DNA of 64,000 nucleotides. Origin: Glandiceps talaboti. Its lineage: Eukaryota > Hemichordata > Enteropneusta > Spengelidae. Location: the NCBI RefSeq assembly GCF_964340395.1, contig NC_135558.1, positions 18,901,371 to 18,965,370 on the forward strand, in the 5' to 3' direction. The translations under genes were made by a program, and so were the position numbers. A model generated the notes under the pieces. The model worked only from the letters and a program-made list of their open reading frames with translations, had not been told where the DNA came from and searched no databases. This document shows positions 46,182 to 57,000 of this stretch, piece by piece. Numbering within the stretch: position 1 is the first letter of the stretch; the number at the start of each line of letters is the position of its first letter.

Positions 46182-47043
46182 AAATACTTTACTTCTTTGT
46201 GACAATGGTGGCATGATATGATATGTCACCTTTGTGACAGGTTTGATTGCATGTCAGAGAATGATGCCACATTTTTTGTACAGACAGTCAGACACATGTA
46301 CGCATCCATGGACGAACTGAACCAGTGGAATATTCCCCTCTGGAGACTAATAAACACAAAGGGGGCTTCGAAATGGTTATATTTTGAAGGAAAGAAAACT
46401 TTACTGCCATATTTGTAGTTTTTGAAACTATGCATTAAAAGAACATGATAAAAATCACAGCAAATAGCGATCAATATAACACAAAACAACAACACCCATA
46501 TACTTGAAAGTGCATTGCAGAAATTAAAAAAAAAAGTTCAACTCACATTTGTCAAAATAATGTCAACAAAAATACTCTTTGCTAAGTCCAATAAAACACA
46601 GTGTAAAGTATACATTTCTGAATATGTATAAATTCAAAAGACAAATTTTTCAATAAACTTTTTATAGTTTTGTCCTACTTTGTGATCAGAAAAATAAGCT
46701 TTGAATGTAAATAAAATTTAACATTTATAAAAGTACATCACAATTATACCATTTTAACTCGAGAGACAATTTACAATTCTTTCTCATAGCGACAAAAATC
46801 ACACAGGTACACACAATATTTTTGTCAAAATAATTAATAAAACTTGCATTGTACTGAGTTTTGTAAGTTTTCTTTTATTTCGGTTAAACCCCCACCCCCA
46901 CCCCTCTGTAAGAAGCGCTGTAATGGACATAGAAGAGTGGCTAGATTGATATTTTATACTAAATATTTTACACACAATGTAGTCAGAGAAACACACATAT
47001 CAAAGTTTTAGTACTAGTGACAAAATAAAGGCTTGGAATTTAA

Positions 47044-48007
47044 ACTGGCACAAACTGAGTTTACAAACTTTTCACTATAAAAGTGAAAATACTTTTGACT
47101 AAACAACTCTAGTATAACATTAATGTCGATGGATGCCTTCAAAAACATGACATTTTATAGTCAGGCATGGGTTTGAACTATTGATTGCATTTACTAGGGA
47201 CTTCCTGTACATTTTTGAAATGCATGGTCAATTACATCATCAGATTTTTTGTAAGTTATATCCTAATATACCAGATTTGAGTTCATTAATTGCAAGAGGT
47301 GGTTAAGTATACATCAGTAAGTAGAATATTGTGAGTACCTTGTAATATCTAAAAGAAAAAATCCATGCTCTTACAAATCATATTCGACACTTTGAGGCAA
47401 GATTTATAGGTCGTTATTTTCTGTTTATACATGTATCATTCCAATCTTGTCCTTAGGATGACAAAAAAATAAATTTCAGCAACCAGAACCCAACCTGTCA
47501 AGTCAGTTTTCAGTGTACATACGTATCTTGCCAAGGCATTGTATAGCACATGGTATACATGAGGCAATCTGATTGGTTGTAGTGTTGATGTACAAAGCCA
47601 CAGGGAGTAAATACTTAGATTGTATATGAATGCTGCCACAGTCTGTTGACGGTGTGTTTTGGACGGTGCCGTAAAAGAGGCCGTGGTTTGCAATGACGAG
47701 TTTGTACCGCACATCTAAAAGGTACTAGCAGTGTTATATTTACTGAGAAGCACACTGAACCATCACTTGCAATTGACTGAACTCAAATCTGGTATTAAGA
47801 TATTACTTATAAACAATCTGATGTGATTTTTTGTGCGATTAAATAACATCAAGGAAATCTCAAATATCTAATCAACTGTTCCAACAATACAAGAAGACAA
47901 TTGTAATGTCAGAGAAGACATGTATCGACCTAAACATTATATAAAAATAGTTTAATCAATGTTTCTTGTATTGGTAAAAAAAAGTTATAACCTCAGTTTG
48001 TGCCATT
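47044..48007. mobile_element. TTAA-flanked TIR element (964 bp)
   Basis: TTAA at 47040-47043 and 48008-48011. Terminal repeats ACTGGCACAAACTGAG and, reversed, AATGGCACAAACTGAG (15 of 16 match). A second, subterminal inverted pair lies at about 47235-47297 and 47762-47830 (CCAGATTTGAGTTCA). A 92-codon ORF inside has no recognised domain. Confidence 0.7.
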
Positions 48008-48139
48008 TTAATGCTATCATTTCTAAACGCAATGGAATTCTACAGTTGTGGTATAATTTACAGGGAACCCTTTCAGCTTATAAAACACAGATGGACCCCA
48101 TAAACTACCACACTGAAAGCAACAAATGACATCACAGTT

Positions 48140-48450
48140 CATCAAAGGTACCCAGAAGTACCTCATAAAAGGTACCAACTGTACCAAAAATTAAAAAAAT
48201 ATACCAAGTGATAGCCAACATAAGACATCTTGCTATACCTAATAATGGATACCACAGTGTACCGAAAGAGAGGAACCTGATAACAGGTAAACACATTGAA
48301 AAGGTAACATTGAAAAGGTACCCCTGGGTATCATACATGTATATAAGGTATCTTAGGAGACCAAAGGAAATGTACCCTACTGTACCCAATATGTAAAAGG
48401 TACCCTCTGTACCCAATATGTAAAAGGTACCCTCTGTACTCAATACAATA
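48140..48450. repeat. GGTACC-bearing minisatellite
   Basis: Repeated GGTACC words. The cleanest units (27 bp, AATATGTAAAAGGTACCC...) lie at 48389-48445, with more degenerate copies upstream. Confidence 0.8.
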
Positions 48451-51400
48451 CAACAGTAACTTGCAATAACGCATTTTAAAAGAACTCAATACAAGGTACG
48501 CAATTGTAACAAATATCAGGTTCCTATCTTTTAATAAATTTCACCAAAGTAAAAAGTGATATACAATGTACAGACATCATAACACCTAAGTGAAAATAAT
48601 CCACCCTGAGATCAACACATCTCTGAACAAGTGTAATAGTCAAATTTTTGAAACACCTTAAACCATGACACTGGGTATGCAAACATATGACTATAACTAG
48701 AAGTTGTCTCTGATGCTACAGACAAAATGGTTGATTTATGCCCCCCACCCCTTCTTAAATCCCCGAAGAGAAAATGATTGAAATACCACCCCCCCCCCAT
48801 GTTTCTGCTACTGAAGACAAAATGGTATGTATTATGTCCCCTACTTCACACATTTAGAGATTTACAAAAATGACTTGCCCTCCTTGGTTTGACCCTCCCC
48901 TTTATTAAACTGCTCCCAAAGCAAAAATGGTTGATGTACTCTCCCCACCCCTTCTCCTGTATCTAAGTTCCTGTCATTGAAGACCAATGGCATGTCTCCC
49001 TGACTTCCACCCCCCCCCCCCAATATTTCAGATATATCGATCAGCAATATGAGTAGATATAGCAATTCTGATAAGTTAAAATACTAACAAACTACAAAAA
49101 AAAAATCATTTCATTATCAAACCTGACACTTCGCCCACATGTTAAACTATCCATTCTTGACACCAATTATAACTAATTCAGTGTTCTGATGATGGTAACA
49201 AATAGTGAACAGGTCTGATGAGAGACTGAGCTTAACCTTACAATACTCTGTTTTTTGAGAAAGTGTTATGTATTTCATGACAACCTAAAACAGGATATCA
49301 GTTTTGTATGGGTTAACATAACAATTCACCAGGAAAAACATTCGTTTTGAAATTTATCATGAATATAAAAATTTTGCAACTGATGTGTAGCATAATCTGA
49401 CATTGTTGCCATAGCAACAGTATATGGTATATGCCTAATTACAGTGTAACTGTTTTACTTGAAACAGACAGATTAGAGAAATTATGACATTCATCCATCA
49501 TAAAAAATACTTTCTATAGTAGTTTAACTATCAGACAAAGTATTCACTCTCTATCTCATATATTTCAGCTAAATCACCTAGGCCTCATCAGTTCTTATTG
49601 TACATAATGACATACACTTGTCCAATGTCCTCAGATCTACATCACTGAAGCATGTACTAAAACAGGTGATGAAATCTCTTTTCTTCTAACAGTATATATT
49701 GATGTATTTTTTCCAAAAAAAATAGCTATGCTTTCTGCATAATTTGCCTTCTGAAACATGACGAGCACGTTGGCATCATCAACTGTCATTTTTGTCTGAA
49801 TTTGCAAGGACACCTTCAAACCATAATCAAAACATGTTATGGGTAAAAATCAGAAATCTTTATCATAAAGTATTTTTTTAAATGCACTCCTGATGACAGA
49901 GGTTTTCTAGAATAAAACTTAAGAAATATGTATTTCTTAAAATATGTCATTGCACTCATTCCTCCATAAAAGCTCCATTGCACAGTCCAAAGAATCTATT
50001 ATGTTAATATATTCATAAATTATCATCTTTAGATTAGGAATAATTACATAAATTTGATGACCTCCGAAATATACATATGACAACATCAAGTTTCACTTAC
50101 TAATTTACATTTTAACGTACACATATCCAGGTGTAAATTACTTGGGTTTGGTACTTGGTACAAAAAGAAATTGGCAAAACGTTACACAAAATGAAGTTAT
50201 AGAAAGTTGGCACTACTCGAGTATAGTTCATACCTATATATTTACATATTGTCATTCAATATCTAATAGATTTATGGATTGCTTAGACTATTTCTTAGGG
50301 TGATTGTATTTTTTTGTTTTTTTGTTTCTCATTAACCGACCAACCCAAATTTTCAGTTCTGACATCAAAATAAATGGACTGTCGACATCATTTACAGTCA
50401 TGGAGGTGACGACACTTGTTCACAAACAGAGCATTTCTTTCATAATGGAAGTTATTCAAGTAGGGGGCTGAAAACATGCAATATTATGTAGAGAAGCTGG
50501 GAAAGCTTACCAGGAATCAAATAAAAAGAAGGTAGAGAGGAGGAAAAGGAGAGGCAGAGAAACACGAACAAGATGAGTTTTTACTTTTTTAACTGTTTTT
50601 TTTATAAAAAAATTAACTGTCTAACCTATAGTTACCATGAAAACGTAATGAGAAGCATTTTTCAAAAATAGGGTTACAGCTTCTTTTAAAAAATCACAAT
50701 TACCAAACAAGAAGTAATTTACACCAGACATGCCCAAACTATTTACTATTTCCGTCCTCTGAGAAAGAGCTTCTGATTTATAAGTGAATTTACACATCAT
50801 TGTTTTGTACACAGGTCTCTCGACAAGCGAGGTAAAGTTCCTCAAATCATAGTGTATGAGGTCCATGTACTTTACAAAAATTTTGCTGTACAAATGACAA
50901 ATTAGTCATATAGAAAAGAATTATCAAATCACAATTTACATAAGTAACACTGATTTCATTATCGTTCTCTCAAAATTCCGTTTACACTGTATAATGAAAA
51001 AAAAGAGGCACATTTCAACTTTATTCAGCAATACAAATGAGTAAAACAAGCTATATAGATCATAGTACATGAAGTAAACTACCCAAATGCCACCCCTTGT
51101 ACATCCTGAGCAATTTATATTGTATAACAGGCAACAGAGAAAATTCAACTACATGGTACACAATATTTCCCCAATATCAAACTCTTAGTTTTCACACAAA
51201 AAATGTTTTATAAAAACTTTACATATTAAGAAGTTATTTCATGTACATAAGAAAATTTGCATATTTAGTAGCACCTTGAAAAATAACAACTCACTATGGC
51301 CCCCAAAAAAATTGTTTCTGGTCAGGACAATTGGTCTACAATGGTGCAATGACACCATTTTTTTTTTAAATTCTCAACGAACCTGTCACTCAGTCTACTA

Positions 51401-52269
51401 TTTTATGGCAGTTACTTTTCTTTTTATTTAGTACTTTAGAGCAAGTGTGTATGTGAGGCAGATGTCATTTGCTTGTTTATGATTGGCTCTGCAGTTGTCT
51501 TCACTGAAGTAAGGAGGGTTATTTTAGTGTTTCTCCTCCAGATCTGCAGACTGCATGGGCTGCACAAACACATACACACAAAAAAGAATGACACAGGGAT
51601 ATTTAAGTGATATGCCTGCTGACCAGAAACAATTCTTTTCTTTTTGGCCTATGCTCTAATTTTCTTCTCTGCTAATTTCAATAAATGTATTTAAAAGCTG
51701 CACATGTTCACCTCTCTGACTATATGCATGGTAGTAAATATAGCGGTAACAAACAGTAATTATTGCATCATTCATGAATAAAATATCATACTCCAGTTTT
51801 TAAATCATAAAACGTATATCTGTATCCATCAAAAGTACATCTATGATACTAGTAATCAGTTACCCCCTCCAAAAAAAATGTTTCGACAGTATCCATTTGG
51901 GAAACCCATAGTGTCATCATCCATAACAGACCATTCCATGTGCAAGTGAGAGAGGTTTTAGTTTTTAAACGAGGGGGTTATACTGCAATAAATTAATAGG
52001 AAACTTTGATATTCAACTCAATGACATTAGTATTACACAGTAACACTTCAAACTAAGTAAAACACGGTAAACACATCAATCAGGTTAAGAAATTCACTTC
52101 AACAAATTCTGGATACTATGAAAATAAGATTCGGCACGATATTCTACTTGTAACAGTACTTACTTTGATGACCTCAAAGTGAAATTTTTTGAGTAAAATG
52201 ATGTACTTTTCATCAAACATTCTGCCTTACGAAAACACTTGCTCAAACTTTGTCACCTGATTAAAATAA

Positions 52270-52800
52270 TACAGCATGTCTGCATCTATGTAACAATATA
52301 TCTGATTGGTTTGTATTGTGCACTTTGATAATTTTATGAACAATACTACACTACACCTGATTGGTTAATTGTGCCCTTGATCTATTTCAAGTAACAGGTA
52401 TAAGACATCTTATTGGTTCCTCTTGTACACTTGAACCATTTCAAGAAACAATACATTTGGTTGGTCCATGTTGTCAGTGAGAACAAATTTATGTGACAGC
52501 ACATCTGATTGGTTCATACTGTGCATTTAATTAATTCTATGTGATATTTACATCTCATATTGTGCACTTGAATAATATTTCACATAGCAAAACATCTGGT
52601 CGGGTCATATTGCACACTGAACAATGTTACATGTATATATATAACAGTACATGTGTACATTTTGTTAGTTAATATTGTGTACTGAACAATTTATTTGGTT
52701 GGAACAGTATATTTGGTTTGACCAGGTTCAAATTCTGCATTTGAATAATTTGATGTAGCCGTGCATCTGGTTAGTTCTTGCTGCATGTTTTTGCATGCTC
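52270..52800. repeat. Degenerate tandem array of ATTGG units
   Basis: About nine or ten copies of a 50-60 bp unit with the pattern CATCTGATTGGTTCATATTG then TGCACTTGAATAATTT. ATTGG is the reverse of a CCAAT box. Confidence 0.75.
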
Positions 52801-53643
52801 GTACTTTTAACAGCTTATTCAATTGTAATTTAACTGCCTGCTAAACTAGGATTCACTTCAATTCCTGCCTAAGCCCTAGAAGTATTGCTGACAATGTGAT
52901 AGCTAACATGTTTACATGATAGAGGTAATTTCATCTGAGCACAATTAATTGTTATAATTGGCAATTTTCTGGTTTCAAGATGCTCTGCATAAGTCAATGT
53001 CCCTTCCTTATGTTGTTATGTTTAGGCCCTTTTTGTCTTTATCCCATTTGAAATAACTTTTCATTGTGGAATGGTTGAATGAACTCTTTAATCATGAGTG
53101 ATTTTACAGAACAAAGACTAAATGCCATCAATGACAGCTGGGTTTTTACAATTAAATCCAGGGTATGGTCAGGTAACAACCATCACCCCTGAGCATGTGT
53201 AAACCCCTCCTGCACAGAATACATGACGTATGGGGAGACATGTGATGCACCTTGGAACCTATAACAAGTCTATTGTCACTATATCTCTGGTAGATAAATA
53301 TAAATGACTGCAAAAAGCTAAAACATTTTCATTTGAGTATAAATTGCCTAGTATGCACTCCTACTAGCTCACTCTAATTCTGCAATCTGTGATTAAAACC
53401 ACTTTAACATCAAAACTCTTACATAAATATTATTTTCTATCTCTTCCTGAAGATTTATCCTATTCTTTTCAGCCATTTTTCTATTTTATAATAGATAATT
53501 TTTAATCACATGCTGTCATATTCATTCACATCTCAGTACAAACTGATCTGTTCTATTGCGACTGTTTTTTTTCTAAATTTTCGAAAAAAAGTTGAATTTG
53601 TTTTCGCATGAAAAGTGATACCTGTTTGTTTCAGTTTGCAAAC

Positions 53644-53649
53644 TTTATT
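53644..53649 (-). promoter_or_regulatory. Candidate poly(A) signal of the desaturase gene
   Basis: AATAAA on the minus strand about 255 nt after the stop codon at 53903. It is canonical and well placed. Confidence 0.5.
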
Positions 53650-53902
53650 GTCACTATGACTAATCTCAAGTATTGTATATCTACTTCAAAGTCTGTGTGT
53701 CACTTGACAACTACATAGCTGATTCAAGAGTGCTGATTGCGACATTGTCTGTTTTCGTTGAGAATAATACTACTTCATTGATTCAACAAAATTGTGTGCG
53801 ACATCGATATCCTTACTTTGGCCTGATGCCAAAAAATCCTTATCTTCCTTCTTCTTCTTCTTCTTGAAACTTGAACAAATTGTTGTATGTACCAAAGAAA
53901 TA

Positions 53903-54064
53903 CTACCAATCAAGACTATCTCTTTGGTATGTGAAGCGTGGACTGTTCTCTGAGTAAAACTGTGAGTACCATCTTCTGTGTTTTGCTATTAAATTATCTT
54001 CCTTCACCAGCATCGGTTTATTAACCCATCTCTTGTTGTTCCAAACCATAATATCACGTTCAAA
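53903..54064 (-). CDS. nvd: Desaturase last exon and stop codon
   Basis: [20 protein letters not shown] is the conserved end of Neverland-type oxygenases; its Asp is the probable third iron ligand. It continues [20 protein letters not shown] to a short tail. 53 codons plus TAG at 53903-53905. Confidence 0.95.
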   Translation of the reverse strand, partial: FERDIMVWNNKRWVNKPMLVKEDNLIAKHRRWYSQFYSENSPRFTYQRDSLDW

Positions 54065-57000
54065 CTGCAAAACAGAACATTCAAATTGTTACAAACTTTG
54101 TTTTAATTACGTTATTCATTTGATCATGCTTATTATTTTGACTACAAACTCAAACCAGCTGAGATGTGGTTTAATATTTTTACAAATTAACTAATTCTTT
54201 CATTACCTTTATCAATATTTGTACAACTGTGTGAAAAATGTCCATATTTGTATATACAAATGATCATAACAACAGTATGAATGAAAATAACGCACATAGT
54301 TCTACACCATAAAGCTACCATAAATTTCAAAATTAAATGCAAAAATTAATTTTTAAACAAATTATATATGCAACTAATGATAACAATACCACTATAATGT
54401 ATTTGCAAAAAATGTACATATTAATTATATACATTATCAAAGCTTTGTAAGCAAAATTGTTTTTGTGTTGGTGTGAATATGATTCAACATATATTTCCTT
54501 ATATATTAAGTTGTTTGATTGCTTATTACTTGGCTTAAAGTGGCCATGGGGATGAGGTTTAGGTATTTATTTTAAATTTTTAACTTAAAAATCAATTTTA
54601 TCATGGCATCCTACTTGAAAAATCAATGTGAAACAACACGTCAACTCCTTGTTTGTAACTCAAAAAATGAATTGCAAAAACTAAACAAATGTGTAAAATG
54701 TTTGTTATTGTATGTACAATAACACAGATTTTACACATTTATTAATCTTTGGCCATTTATTGAGTTACAAACACAGAGTTGATCTATAGATTTGATCTTG
54801 TTTTTTCACATTGATTTTTCAAGTAGAAAGCTATGATAAAATTGATTTATAAATTAAAAATCTAAAATAAATTTTCAATCCTCATCCATATGGCCACTTT
54901 AAGCATGGTATATAATAGAGAGTTAAAGATGACTGAGGTATGAATTGTGTTTGGCAATGAAGGAAAATACAAACCAACTCTACACTACAAATGATGTGAA
55001 GCATTAGTATGTTTTTATAGTTATTTGGATGATAAAATAGAAATACATTTGGAATATTTTGAAATTGAATCAACAGATTATTATGTAATTTGATAGATTT
55101 ATCACTTGTAAATTTTATTATTTGTTGGCAAAAATTGTCTCTGAATTTTAAAATGATTTGCAAATTGACTTAATTCTATTTTTCTTTTTATTTCAAAATT
55201 TGATTTGATTAGATTAATATTGTATTTTTTTTTATTATAATGATTTGTAGGACTGAATCAAGACATTTAATTTATTTTAAATTTAGCTTCATTTAAAGTG
55301 ATTTGATTTCATCACACACTGATTGGATTGGATTTATATATGATTGGCTATTTGATTTGAATAATCAATATCATAGGCATATGATTGGCTATGTGATTTG
55401 AATAATCAATATCATAGGCAGTATGATTGGCTCTCTGATTTGTATAATAAATGTCATAGGCAATACAATTGGCTATCTGATTTGATTGATTTGAATAATC
55501 ATATCAGAGTCACTCTGATTGGCTGACTAATCAAAAGGCCTGACTGCTGACTGCTATGTGCCTTGAAACAATGGTTTGCTAACAGTACATATTATTTTAC
55601 TAGACATATTACAACATGATAAAAGTGACATTCATTATTAGTATTATAATGAGACAATTAACTATTTATTTCTATTAGACACAATAAAATACAGTGAGAT
55701 AAATGTGACCATGTTAGTTATGTCTTAATGAATTTTTAAGAACGAGGGTGGTATTACGTAGTAGTTTATGAGATTTCTAATAATAACTATTTCCTATTTT
55801 CTTTACTTGTGTGTAGAACTAACCTGAACTATTTCACCATAAAGATAAAACTTGGCTAAAAATGTTGGTACTGTAGCGGCAGAGTCAATGGTATGCGTGA
55901 CTTTCTGAAGCAATGGTTCAACAGGTGTGATATGATGGAGCAAGGCACTGGTACCAATCCAGTTCTTAAACAGTAGATAGACAATGCCTGGACCAATCTG
56001 TGTAAAAAAAAGTTGACGAGTGACATAAGCATAGGAATGACACCCCTGAATACATATCAGGGGGACGTACACATATTTACCAACCTGTATTGTTTCCCCA
56101 TAAAGATAGAATTTAGCCATGAAAGTTGGCCAAGACCAGCTTGAATGAATACAGTGAGTAACTTTCTGGAGTAAAGGTTCAACAGGGGTAACGCTTTGAA
56201 TGAATACACCTTGTCCAAACCAGTTCTTCAATTCTAAATAAACAATACCTGGACCTATCTGTGAAGCCAATTGTAGTCAAATCATCAAATCATTTTGTAC
56301 AAATAGTTAAAAGCAATAGTTTAGTACAATTCCACACAAAAACTAATAAATAAAGCAACCCTTTGTGAGCAACTCAAAACAGCAGATGATCAAAATTATT
56401 TTCTATTGAAGTGCAGGTACCATAATTGTTACAAAACTGCAGCACATTCCTTGACAGTGATTGGTCCACTTGCTCATTACATGATATCTGAAACCCAATG
56501 AAATCCTTTGACACATTTCCAGCTTGACAATGATTGGTTCCTTTCTAACCATCTGATTTACAGCTACAGATCACATGACACCTGAAAGTCAATACAATCT
56601 GTCAACACAGCACACACACAAATTAATTCTGAAGCTAGCTAAATTCAAAATCATAACATCAACAAACAGACCTTCCAGGTGTTCTGGGGTTATACATTAC
56701 CTGTTTTGCAACTACAGTCATTTCAACAGGTGTAATAGGAATTCCAAATATGGTCATTCTGTGTGTCAGTGATAATATTCCGATATGTTTATGATTTTCA
56801 TCTTGTGCCCATGATCCATCCCAGATATGTCTGCCAATGAATTCCCAAAATCTGAAATAAACCATATAAAATGATTTCATAACTTCAGAAATTGTATTTC
56901 ACCATTATTCAATTGAGTCGTCGTACTGTACTAATAATGTCATAAGAACAACCAAATTAAGACAACACAGCTGAGCAAGTTTCCTGGACATTCACTGTAT

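Larger units (their letters stand above)
48012..53902. other. Non-coding interval downstream of the desaturase gene
   Basis: No gene is supported. It holds a GGTACC-bearing minisatellite (48140-48450), a C-rich degenerate repeat (48720-49020) and a long array of ATTGG-bearing units (52270-52800). The part nearest 53902 is presumably 3' UTR. Confidence 0.6.

Noticed and set aside
47436-47714. Two overlapping minus-strand ORFs of 92 and 69 codons
   Set aside because: They lie inside the TTAA element, show no transposase motif and overlap in different frames.
50621-50893. 90-codon minus-strand ORF
   Set aside because: No homology recognised; isolated in non-coding DNA with no splice context.
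55824-56258. Exon duplication as an assembly artefact or as one protein containing both copies
   Set aside because: Only about two thirds identity at protein level rules out a recent assembly duplication, and a doubled segment would break a single-domain fold; splicing data are still needed.
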